DNA of 64,000 nucleotides, from the NCBI GenBank assembly GCA_030704615.1, contig CM060731.1, positions 86,222,756 to 86,286,755 on the forward strand, read 5' to 3'. Of this stretch, positions 1 through 9,905 are shown in pieces. The position numbers were made by a program, and so were the translations under genes. The notes under the pieces were generated by a model, which saw nothing but the letters and a program-made list of their open reading frames with translations, ran no database searches and had not been told where the DNA came from. Within the stretch, counting starts at the first letter, position 1. Each line of letters opens with the position of its first letter. Source of the stretch: Takakia lepidozioides. Taxonomy: Eukaryota; Streptophyta; Takakiopsida; Takakiales; Takakiaceae.

Positions 1-3000
1 ACCCATGGAGGATTTGACTGAACATGAACCCAAGATGACCTCTAGTGTGTGCTGCTTGTGTCTGTAGTTAGGTAATGTCGGATTGGTCAGTGAGAACCAC
101 CACGGTGCAGCTGAGTGGGCAGAGATTGAAACACGGCCTGCTAAGACCAAGCTAACTCTCCCAAGAACCTTGTAAACATCAGGAAGAATACCAAATCATG
201 GTACTAATAGGAGCCAACAACCCACATTTGCAGGATGGACAAACTTCTCACATCGTACATTAAGAAAAAGCCACACTTTGCGATTGCGGTTGTCGCACCC
301 TCGTGAAGGATCTTTAAAAAGCTCATGCCAGCTCTGTTCCATGATTCAAATTCAGGGCCGAGTCTGATGAGAGGGCAAAACAGGCTGAAATAGGTCGAAG
401 AAGAAGGTGCCCTCACCACATTGTCCTCGACCTTGTGTCATGACCCATGGAGGATTTGACTGAACATGAACCCAAGATGACCTCTAGTGTGTGCTGCTTG
501 TGTCTGTAGTTAGGTAATGTCGGATTGGTCAGTGAGAACCACCACGGTGCAGCTGAGTGGGCAGAGATTGAAACACGGCCTGCTAAGACCAAGCTAACTC
601 TCCCAAGAACCTTGTAAACATCAGGAAGAATACCAAATCATGGTACTAATAGGAGCCAACAACCCACATTTGCAGGATGGACAAACTTCTCACATCGTAC
701 ATTAAGAAAAAGCCACACTTTGCGATTGCGGTTGTCGCACCCTCGTGAAGGATCTTTAAAAAGCTCATGCCAGCTCTGTTCCATGATTCAAATTCAGGGC
801 CGAGTCTGATGAGAGGGCAAAACAGGCTGAAATAGGTCGAAGAAGAAGGTGCCCTCACCACATTGTCCTCGACCTTGTGTCATGACCCATGGAGGATTTG
901 ACTGAACATGAACCCAAGATGACCTCTAGTGTGTGCTGCTTGTGTCTGTAGTTAGGTAATGTCGGATTGGTCAGTGAGAACCACCACGGTGCAGCTGAGT
1001 GGGCAGAGATTGAAACACGGCCTGCTAAGACCAAGCTAACTCTCCCAAGAACCTTGTAAACATCAGGAAGAATACCAAATCATGGTACTAATAGGAGCCA
1101 ACAACCCACATTTGCAGGATGGACAAACTTCTCACATCGTACATTAAGAAAAAGCCACACTTTGCGATTGCGGTTGTCGCACCCTCGTGAAGGATCTTTA
1201 AAAAGCTCATGCCAGCTCTGTTCCATGATTCAAATTCAGGGCCGAGTCTGATGAGAGGGCAAAACAGGCTGAAATAGGTCGAAGAAGAAGGTGCCCTCAC
1301 CACATTGTCCTCGACCTTGTGTCATGACCCATGGAGGATTTGACTGAACATGAACCCAAGATGACCTCTAGTGTGTGCTGCTTGTGTCTGTAGTTAGGTA
1401 ATGTCGGATTGGTCAGTGAGAACCACCACGGTGCAGCTGAGTGGGCAGAGATTGAAACACGGCCTGCTAAGACCAAGCTAACTCTCCCAAGAACCTTGTA
1501 AACATCAGGAAGAATACCAAATCATGGTACTAATAGGAGCCAACAACCCACATTTGCAGGATGGACAAACTTCTCACATCGTACATTAAGAAAAAGCCAC
1601 ACTTTGCGATTGCGGTTGTCGCACCCTCGTGAAGGATCTTTAAAAAGCTCATGCCAGCTCTGTTCCATGATTCAAATTCAGGGCCGAGTCTGATGAGAGG
1701 GCAAAACAGGCTGAAATAGGTCGAAGAAGAAGGTGCCCTCACCACATTGTCCTCGACCTTGTGTCATGACCCATGGAGGATTTGACTGAACATGAACCCA
1801 AGATGACCTCTAGTGTGTGCTGCTTGTGTCTGTAGTTAGGTAATGTCGGATTGGTCAGTGAGAACCACCACGGTGCAGCTGAGTGGGCAGAGATTGAAAC
1901 ACGGCCTGCTAAGACCAAGCTAACTCTCCCAAGAACCTTGTAAACATCAGGAAGAATACCAAATCATGGTACTAATAGGAGCCAACAACCCACATTTGCA
2001 GGATGGACAAACTTCTCACATCGTACATTAAGAAAAAGCCACACTTTGCGATTGCGGTTGTCGCACCCTCGTGAAGGATCTTTAAAAAGCTCATGCCAGC
2101 TCTGTTCCATGATTCAAATTCAGGGCCGAGTCTGATGAGAGGGCAAAACAGGCTGAAATAGGTCGAAGAAGAAGGTGCCCTCACCACATTGTCCTCGACC
2201 TTGTGTCATGACCCATGGAGGATTTGACTGAACATGAACCCAAGATGACCTCTAGTGTGTGCTGCTTGTGTCTGTAGTTAGGTAATGTACTTTGCGATTG
2301 CGGTTGTCGCACCCTCGTGAAGGATCTTTAAAAAGCTCATGCCAGCTCTGTTCCATGATTCAAATTCAGGGCCGAGTCTGATGAGAGGGCAAAACAGGCT
2401 GAAATAGGTCGAAGAAGAAGGTGCCCTCACCACATTGTCCTCGACCTTGTGTCATGACCCATGGAGGATTTGACTGAACATGAACCCAAGATGACCTCTA
2501 GTGTGTGCTGCTTGTGTCTGTAGTTAGGTAATGTCGGATTGGTCAGTGAGAACCACCACGGTGCAGCTGAGTGGGCAGAGATTGAAACACGGCCTGCTAA
2601 GACCAAGCTAACTCTCCCAAGAACCTTGTAAACATCAGGAAGAATACCAAATCATGGTACTAATAGGAGCCAACAACCCACATTTGCAGGATGGACAAAC
2701 TTCTCACATCGTACATTAAGAAAAAGCCACACTTTGCGATTGCGGTTGTCGCACCCTCGTGAAGGATCTTTAAAAAGCTCATGCCAGCTCTGTTCCATGA
2801 TTCAAATTCAGGGCCGAGTCTGATGAGAGGGCAAAACAGGCTGAAATAGGTCGAAGAAGAAGGTGCCCTCACCACATTGTCCTCGACCTTGTGTCATGAC
2901 CCATGGAGGATTTGACTGAACATGAACCCAAGATGACCTCTAGTGTGTGCTGCTTGTGTCTGTAGTTAGGTAATGTCGGATTGGTCAGTGAGAACCACCA

Positions 3001-5028
3001 CGGTGCAGCTGAGTGGGCAGAGATTGAAACACGGCCTGCTAAGACCAAGCTAACTCTCCCAAGAACCTTGTAAACATCAGGAAGAATACCAAATCATGGT
3101 ACTAATAGGAGCCAACAACCCACATTTGCAGGATGGACAAACTTCTCACATCGTACATTAAGAAAAAGCCACACTTTGCGATTGCGGTTGTCGCACCCTC
3201 GTGAAGGATCTTTAAAAAGCTCATGCCAGCTCTGTTCCATGATTCAAATTCAGGGCCGAGTCTGATGAGAGGGCAAAACAGGCTGAAATAGGTCGAAGAA
3301 GAAGGTGCCCTCACCACATTGTCCTCGACCTTGTGTCATGACCCATGGAGGATTTGACTGAACATGAACCCAAGATGACCTCTAGTGTGTGCTGCTTGTG
3401 TCTGTAGTTAGGTAATGTCGGATTGGTCAGTGAGAACCACCACGGTGCAGCTGAGTGGGCAGAGATTGAAACACGGCCTGCTAAGACCAAGCTAACTCTC
3501 CCAAGAACCTTGTAAACATCAGGAAGAATACCAAATCATGGTACTAATAGGAGCCAACAACCCACATTTGCAGGATGGACAAACTTCTCACATCGTACAT
3601 TAAGAAAAAGCCACACTTTGCGATTGCGGTTGTCGCACCCTCGTGAAGGATCTTTAAAAAGCTCATGCCAGCTCTGTTCCATGATTCAAATTCAGGGCCG
3701 AGTCTGATGAGAGGGCAAAACAGGCTGAAATAGGTCGAAGAAGAAGGTGCCCTCACCACATTGTCCTCGACCTTGTGTCATGACCCATGGAGGATTTGAC
3801 TGAACATGAACCCAAGATGACCTCTAGTGTGTGCTGCTTGTGTCTGTAGTTAGGTAATGTCGGATTGGTCAGTGAGAACCACCACGGTGCAGCTGAGTGG
3901 GCAGAGATTGAAACACGGCCTGCTAAGACCAAGCTAACTCTCCCAAGAACCTTGTAAACATCAGGAAGAATACCAAATCATGGTACTAATAGGAGCCAAC
4001 AACCCACATTTGCAGGATGGACAAACTTCTCACATCGTACATTAAGAAAAAGCCACACTTTGCGATTGCGCTTGTCGCACCCTCGTGAAGGATCTTTAAA
4101 AAGCTCATGCCAGCTCTGTTCCATGATTCAAATTCAGGGCCGAGTCTGATGAGAGGGCAAAACAGGCTGAAATAGGTCGAAGAAGAAGGTGCCCTCACCA
4201 CATTGTCCTCGACCTTGTGTCATGACCCATGGAGGATTTGACTGAACATGAACCCAAGATGACCTCTAGTGTGTGCTGCTTGTGTCTGTAGTTAGGTAAT
4301 GTCGGATTGGTCAGTGAGAACCACCACGGTGCAGCTGAGTGGGCAGAGATTGAAACACGGCCTGCTAAGACCAAGCTAACTCTCCCAAGAACCTTGTAAA
4401 CATCAGGAAGAATACCAAATCATGGTACTAATAGGAGCCAACAACCCACATTTGCAGGATGGACAAACTTCTCACATCGTACATTAAGAAAAAGCCACAC
4501 TTTGCGATTGCGGTTGTCGCACCCTCGTGAAGGATCTTTAAAAAGCTCATGCCAGCTCTGTTCCATGATTCAAATTCAGGGCCGAGTCTGATGAGAGGGC
4601 AAAACAGGCTGAAATAGGTCGAAGAAGAAGGTGCCCTCACCACATTGTCCTCGACCTTGTGTCATGACCCATGGAGGATTTGACTGAACATGAACCCAAG
4701 ATGACCTCTAGTGTGTGCTGCTTGTGTCTGTAGTTAGGTAATGTCGGATTGGTCAGTGAGAACCACCACGGTGCAGCTGAGTGGGCAGAGATTGAAACAC
4801 GGCCTGCTAAGACCAAGCTAACTCTCCCAAGAACCTTGTAAACATCAGGAAGAATACCAAATCATGGTACTAATAGGAGCCAACAACCCACATTTGCAGG
4901 ATGGACAAACTTCTCACATCGTACATTAAGAAAAAGCCACACTTTGCGATTGCGCTTGTCGCACCCTCGTGAAGGATCTTTAAAAAGCTCATGCCAGCTC
5001 TGTTCCATGATTCAAATTCAGGGCCGAG
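1..5028. repeat. Satellite array, 442-bp monomer
   Basis: Head-to-tail array. Full monomers start at 1, 443, 885, 1327, 1769, 2457, 2899, 3341, 3783 and 4225. A short copy starts at 2211 and a 3'-truncated one at 4667. Copies look identical to the base except for a G-to-C change at 4071 and 4955, exactly two monomers apart. Each full copy repeats a 71-codon minus-strand ORF, but with no sequence divergence between copies there is no evidence that it is coding. The array starts at the first base of the window, so its left end is not seen. Diverged relatives of the monomer lie inside the CACTA element at 52299-57696 (near 54700-55620, inverted). Confidence 0.97.
2211..2456. repeat. Internally deleted satellite monomer (246 bp)
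   Basis: This copy joins the first ~76 bases of the monomer directly to its last ~170 bases, a 196-bp internal deletion at about 2287. Five full copies lie on each side within the window. It is the only full-array length variant and a useful phase marker. Confidence 0.95.
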
Positions 5029-5476
5029 CGGGTAGAGATTGAAACACGGCCTGCTAAGACGAAGCTGACTCTCCCAAGAACGGCGGGCTCCCAGCCGAAA
5101 CCTCCTCGCACACATACCCTAGCGTTTCTAGGGTTGCTTGCTCCAGATGCGAAGGTTGATCCAACTGCGGGCCTCCCATGCATGTTTGCCCTCTCTCCCG
5201 CTCGCTCACTCTAAGTCCCAACCCTCTCTCTCTCTCCCTCCCGCTCGCTACAAGTCTGTTCACGCTACCGTAATGGGCAACTTTTTAAGTTTTTTAACCT
5301 TTTTGTAAACCCTAAAAGCCCCTCTTTGATTTTTTTTCTTTTTTTCTTTTCTTAAAGGAAACCACAGGCCCTTGAGGAGGGGGGAAAATTCACCCGCCTT
5401 CATTTATGGGCCATAAGACGTACATGACGATCAACGCCCAGACATACCGTCACGAACAATCCCACACACAGGATAA
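5029..5476. other. Degenerate edge of the satellite array
   Basis: After 5028 the phase breaks: 5029-5081 resembles an earlier part of the monomer (the stretch near 125-175) and then the similarity ends. 5150-5260 is rich in CT runs on the plus strand and 5277-5360 is T-rich. I see no gene here; the short minus-strand ORFs look incidental. Confidence 0.6.
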
Positions 5477-5532
5477 GGCAGCGGGTTTGAACCCCAAACC
5501 ACCAGGCGACACACTGTGCACTTACCAGCCGA
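5477..5532 (-). repeat. tRNA-like SINE head (candidate)
   Basis: Read on minus, the stretch has a good RNA polymerase III B box (GGTTCAAACCC) and an upstream A-box-like TCGGCTGGTAAGTGCAC, as in the tDNA-derived head of a SINE. Spacing and stems are too degenerate for a tRNA gene. A run of A on the minus strand precedes it. The tail is not delimited. Confidence 0.35.
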
Positions 5533-5559
5533 TGTGTTTTTTTGTTTTTTTTTTAATTC

Positions 5560-5975
5560 ATTCTAGTGGTCAGAGTCTCCGTTTTTTCAAAATATAAATA
5601 CTCATATATTATATATATAACCAGAAAAACATGTGTCGACACGTGCAGTCATGTAGTGATTCATCCATGTGTTGATCTGGCAGAATGCATTAGAGTGAGA
5701 GTCATGAAGTCATATGTCTTTCTAGCAATATACACACGTCATTCCAGTGTAGCCATGACCGTGACTGGTAGTCATATCTGCCATGCCAATATTCGTGGTC
5801 AAACATGTTTGACCTGTGTTGCGCAGAGTCCGGAGCCATGCAGTCGCATATACGCCTTCCCCAGACCTGCATTATGACTTCAAAAGCATTTTACGACTGC
5901 AAATGGCATTTCTGCCACAAATCTGTCATGACTGCGCACCCATGGGAGTCATAAAAGCCGCAATCTGTTGTAGTG
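5560..5975. mobile_element. Right terminus of a CACTA-type element
   Basis: The stretch holds repeated GTCAT/ATGAC motifs and ends TCATAAAAGCCGCAATCTGT then TGTAGTG at 5975. Its reverse complement begins CACTACAACAGATTG, close to the right end of the complete element at 37857 (CACTACTACAGATTAACG). The base triplet after it is AAA. No matching left terminus is visible in 1-5560, so either the left end is outside the window, which would place the satellite array inside the element, or it has been lost. Confidence 0.6.
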
Positions 5976-6149
5976 AAATTCATGCTCAAACCGGGCACAA
6001 TTTATTTGGAAGAAGAAAAGAAAGATATTCCTGGACAGGTTGACGAGACCATTGTCGTGCTAGGTAACGACGGAGGTTGCGGAATTGAATGGCACGTACC
6101 CGACAACATGTACATTCTGAGTTACCCGTGGGGCAACTGAGTCAACTGG

Positions 6150-7116
6150 CTATGGTGGTTGTGGTACTGAGGTGACTTTTTCCTCCCTCTCCAAAGGCCA
6201 TGCTTCCAGCAATAACAGCCCCCTGTGCTGCTGTTCCCCATCCTGCACAAGAGCTATGGAAACATCATCTTGTGGTTTCCTTATAGCTAGTGGATCTGCC
6301 ACTACCGTCACATCCTGCTTCTGTCTCTTGGACTGGTGCTGCCCCTCCAATCCCCCTTCACCTTGTGAAGAGCCCTGCTCCTCAATTGCAGTTGTGGCTG
6401 TCTCAAACACTCCCATCTCTTTGCGTTCTCGCGCATCAAGCAAACAAGAGTCAAGGATAATTTGCGCAATTATTGGGCCAGACACAATGATCGGGGACTT
6501 AGCAGTAGTATTTTGTAACCGCTTCATCTCTTCCACCAGACCATTGTACATCAACTCCGCCCAAGCCACATCCTCTCCCCTCAAGGCTTTCAATACCTCC
6601 TCCGTGAAAGATCTGCTAAGGTACTGTTGGTTCTGTTTCATGGCAAACAGAACGTTCAGTATTTGGCCAACTTCCCTTAACCTTGGGTACTCAGCCTTGG
6701 TGCAGGTGTATCCCTGGGTCTTAAAAAAACTTGTTTCTTGGATCAAATCCCCTATCTGCAATCCTGCCCTGTGCTCATCCACATTTACATGGCCCGATGG
6801 CAATTCAAACAGTTGCTGCAAGTACTGGGGAGTAATCTCTATATCTACTCCCCTCACCTGTGTAACTCCTGTCCGAGGCTCAAAGGAATTGAATCATGAA
6901 CCCCCGATGATGCAAGGACCATTCTTTGCGTAGCAGCCCTTCCAATCGCAACTCCTTCAGCAGTTGCACTGCCTGTGGTGTAGCAATTGTTTGCTTCTGT
7001 AGAATCGTGGTGCTCTTCACCCTGATATCCTCCATTCCCCTAATTCTCTTCATCCCAGACAAACAAGAAGGCCTTGTTTGGAATAGCTGTAGGAAAGCTT
7101 GCAGGGCGTAAAGCAT
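6150..7116 (-). pseudogene. Frame-shifted ORF downstream of retroelement pol
   Basis: Two minus-strand ORFs (7116-6880 and 6857-6150) read as one protein with a frameshift near 6880: coding-like sequence resumes upstream of the second ORF's nominal start (FEPRTGVTQVRGVDIEITPQ). The C-terminal ORF has 235 codons and ends in a Q-rich, charged tail. The core (ITPQYLQQLFELPSG) vaguely resembles the plant transposon-associated domain that follows an LGLP-type motif, but I cannot assign a family. It lies 3' of a Ty3/gypsy integrase and a zinc-knuckle ORF, all on minus. A decayed relative lies on plus at about 29140-29450, so this is part of a mobile family rather than a host gene. Confidence 0.5.
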
Positions 7117-7170
7117 GAAAGTATGGCTGGCACAGAAAGAAACGGGTAAGTGAGTGTAAGCATGTGGGGC

Positions 7171-7812
7171 TTACAAATAGTGAGTGAGAGAGAATGTCCT
7201 TTCAACCCGTCCGTCCTTGCGCCACTGCGTAAGAAGTAAAGCTAGCGTATAGTCTGTGATATCCGCCATAGCTACAAAGCTATAGCTTTGATTGCCCCTC
7301 CCGTCGAGATGCTGGTTATTCGGAGCAACCCCGACTCTTCCGCTCATAACTTTTCTAATTTCTTGTTCTTGTTTCTTGGAGGGAACCTCTTGCATGAAAT
7401 TCACGTTCCTGATTGGCTGTTGCCTCAACGGGTAACTTCTCAATTTTACCCCCATCTGTTCACATTCCCACTTGGAATGCCCACTAGGACAGCACATGTG
7501 GCAAAGGTCCCCCTTTGCTGTACGCGTAAAGGGTTCCATTACCCGCCCCCTGGATGCATTTATGGGCCCGTAATTAGTTTCGGCTGATGTACAGGGTAGG
7601 TACTTCGACAGCCATGTTTGTCTTCTTGCATGATGGTGCCCTCTATCACAGTACATGCAATGCGGAGTGCTTTGCTCCTTAGGACACGTGTTTGAATTCA
7701 AACACTCTCCCGTCTCCCTTTGTCCGCGTGGCTTATTCTCCGAGTTTGACTTCCAAACTGCCTTTACACTCACCGGCCACGTTTCTGACATTAACCCACA
7801 TCCACCTGTCAC
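7171..7812 (-). CDS. CCHC zinc-knuckle ORF of a retroelement
   Basis: The 213-codon ORF carries a complete CX2CX4HX4C zinc knuckle (C104, C107, H112, C117; CHMCCPSGHSKWEC) and an upstream half-knuckle (CMYCDRGHH near residues 52-60) that lacks its last cysteine. Knuckles of this kind bind nucleic acid in retroelement Gag proteins. It sits 3' of the integrase ORF on the same strand, the reverse of the usual gag-before-pol order. It is therefore either a 3' accessory ORF or part of a different rearranged copy. No capsid region is recognisable. Start uncertain. Confidence 0.5.
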   Translation of the reverse strand: MTGGCGLMSETWPVSVKAVWKSNSENKPRGQRETGECLNSNTCPKEQSTPHCMYCDRGHHHARRQTWLSKYLPCTSAETNYGPINASRGRVMEPFTRTAKGDLCHMCCPSGHSKWECEQMGVKLRSYPLRQQPIRNVNFMQEVPSKKQEQEIRKVMSGRVGVAPNNQHLDGRGNQSYSFVAMADITDYTLALLLTQWRKDGRVERTFSLTHYL

Positions 7813-7824
7813 TGATCCTATGGA

Positions 7825-7935
7825 CTGTGCAACCTGTGTAGGCTGTGTTGGGCTGTGACAGGCTGTGTCAAATTGTGGTGAGCTGTGATAGGCTATGTTT
7901 TACTGTGGTGAGTTGTGATGACTGTGTGAACACCC
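7825..7935. repeat. Degenerate GGCTGTG minisatellite
   Basis: About ten imperfect GGCTGTG/GAGCTGTGAT units in a row. The repeat overlaps the last codons of the integrase ORF and separates it from the zinc-knuckle ORF. Confidence 0.6.
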
Positions 7936-9798
7936 GTGTTCTCTGCTCAGGCCATACACATTTGGCTTTACGATAAGTGCTTCATGCTCCGTTGGTATTA
8001 CCGGTGTAGTCAGTGATTGCATCTGTGTTTCAAGATGCAAATCATGCTGCAATGGTTTATCATGGATACCACTGTATCCCTTCAGCTTATTGGCATTGAC
8101 TCTTCCAAGCATATCTTTGTCAATGGTTTGTAACATGGTTGTGTTGTTATCATACATTTTCTGTATGACATAAGGTCCTTTCCATGGTGACTTAAGCTTA
8201 GAAGCTTTAATCTTCCCCTTCTTCTGCAACCACAGTACCAAATCACCCGTCTTGAAAGTTTTCAATTTACCTTCATCAAATTGATCCTTCCTCCTCATCT
8301 GAATTCTGGTCATGTTATCTGCTGCATCAACACGTACATCTTCCACATGGTAAAACTCATGTTTCCTGACTTTAATTGAATCCTCCAATTCCATTCTCCT
8401 TCCCCATTCAGTTCTCATGGTAGGTAATAAGAATTCTACTGGTAGCAAAACTTCCATATCATAAACTAATTGGAATGGTGTATACTTGGTTGTGACTTTA
8501 TATGAAGTCATGTATGACCACAAAGCTGTCAGTAGCTTTGTATCCCAATCCGTTCTGTTTGCATTGACTATCTTAGCCAAGATAGTGCATAGTATTTTGT
8601 TGGTGGCCTCTGCCTGCCCATTGCCATGTGGGTAATAGGTTGTACTCTTCCTGTGCACAATCATGAACTCTTTAGTCAATAATTCTATGGTCTCATTAAT
8701 GAAGTGACTTCCCTGATCACTGATAAATTCCAGGGGACAGCCAAATCTCGTGAGTATGCTCTTATACAGGAACCTTGTTGTGGACTTAGCTGTGTTGTCC
8801 CTCAGAGCCTTAGCTTCCACCCACTTTGTAGTATAATCAGTGGTTGTGATTATATATTTGTTATGTGTATTCCTGGCTGGTGGATTAATTGGTCCAACAA
8901 AGTCTAGTCCCCATTTCTGAAATGGTTCAGTAGGCATTGTAGGATGCAAAGCCATCTTCCCAGATCTTTGCAAAGGTCCTAGCCTCTGACACTCATCACA
9001 ACTCTTGCAATACTTGTGTACATCTTTGAACAAAGTAGGCCACCAGTAACCTGCAAGTAATATTTTCCTACTGGCAGTCTCCTCTCCAAAATGTCCTCCA
9101 GCCACTCCTTTATGAACTTCCTCCAAAACTTTATTTACTTCATGGTGGTACAAGCATCGTTTAAGAACTCCATCAGGTCCTAGCTTATACATTCTGCCAC
9201 CTATCATAGTATAGGGTAAAGCCTTGATAGTTATTCTCTTCCTCTGTTCCTTCCCATAACCGGATGGGCACTGACCATGAGTAAGGTAGTATCTGATTGG
9301 CCACTGCCAATCTAACCAATCATCCGCACTTCCTTGCACCTCCACTGCAAATAGACTCGCATCAGGTAGTTGGTCGTCTACTCCTGTGGCGGACTCTCCT
9401 GTTGATAGGAGTGACAAGTGATCTGCCACAAGATGCAAATAGACAGGCTTGTAAACAACTTCGAATTCAAACTCGTGCAAGATTATTAACCATCTTGCTA
9501 TCCTGCCACTTATCAAAGGCTTGTTCACCAGATAAATCAAAGCCTGATGATCCACATAAAACATAAACTTCCTTCCCAATAGGTAATGCCTGAATTTCTT
9601 GACTGCACAAATCATTGCCAATGCTTCTATTTCAGTTGTGCTATAGTTCCTTTCAGCACTGTTCAACAACCTGCTAGCATAGTACACAGGTGAATCTATG
9701 TTTCCTGTGACATTTTGGGCTAACACAGCTCCCAATGCTTCTCTTGAGGCATCACAGTGTACATGAAATACTACATGCCAGTGAGGGTTAATTAGCAT
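7900..9798 (-). CDS. Ty3/gypsy Pol fragment: RNase H and integrase
   Basis: Open frame of 632 codons. Residues 1-130 form an RT-type RNase H (VHCDAS with D16; YVDHQAL with D83; VADHLS). Residues 225-275 form the integrase HHCC zinc domain (H229, H236, C264, C267). Residues 290-450 are the DDE core with D299 (GLDFVGP), D361 (SDQGSHF) and E397 (GQAEATN), spacing DX35E. A C-terminal DNA-binding region follows. The ORF is intact, but reverse transcriptase, protease and Gag are missing: upstream similarity stops at about 9798, where unrelated sequence begins. It would act in cDNA integration in the nucleus if the element were complete. Here it is a 5'-truncated remnant, although its catalytic residues are preserved, which suggests fairly recent decay. 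Confidence 0.93.
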   Translation of the reverse strand: MLINPHWHVVFHVHCDASREALGAVLAQNVTGNIDSPVYYASRLLNSAERNYSTTEIEALAMICAVKKFRHYLLGRKFMFYVDHQALIYLVNKPLISGRIARWLIILHEFEFEVVYKPVYLHLVADHLSLLSTGESATGVDDQLPDASLFAVEVQGSADDWLDWQWPIRYYLTHGQCPSGYGKEQRKRITIKALPYTMIGGRMYKLGPDGVLKRCLYHHEVNKVLEEVHKGVAGGHFGEETASRKILLAGYWWPTLFKDVHKYCKSCDECQRLGPLQRSGKMALHPTMPTEPFQKWGLDFVGPINPPARNTHNKYIITTTDYTTKWVEAKALRDNTAKSTTRFLYKSILTRFGCPLEFISDQGSHFINETIELLTKEFMIVHRKSTTYYPHGNGQAEATNKILCTILAKIVNANRTDWDTKLLTALWSYMTSYKVTTKYTPFQLVYDMEVLLPVEFLLPTMRTEWGRRMELEDSIKVRKHEFYHVEDVRVDAADNMTRIQMRRKDQFDEGKLKTFKTGDLVLWLQKKGKIKASKLKSPWKGPYVIQKMYDNNTTMLQTIDKDMLGRVNANKLKGYSGIHDKPLQHDLHLETQMQSLTTPVIPTEHEALIVKPNVYGLSREHGCSHSHHNSPQ

Positions 9799-9905
9799 AG
9801 TTATTTGCTTGCTTTGCTCTTGCTTTGTTGTAGTCTAGTTTGCTTGAGGGAGTGAGAGCTCAGTGGGATGCGGTTACCTGATCGAGAACCGAAACCTTCT
9901 TTGCG

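Noticed and set aside
204-4643. 71-codon minus-strand ORF repeated in each satellite monomer
   Set aside because: Monomers are identical, so there is no codon-level evidence, and the frame has no recognisable motif.
6172-6933. 253-codon plus-strand ORF
   Set aside because: It is the antisense shadow of the minus-strand ORF at 6150-6857, whose relative at 28929-29450 supports the minus reading.
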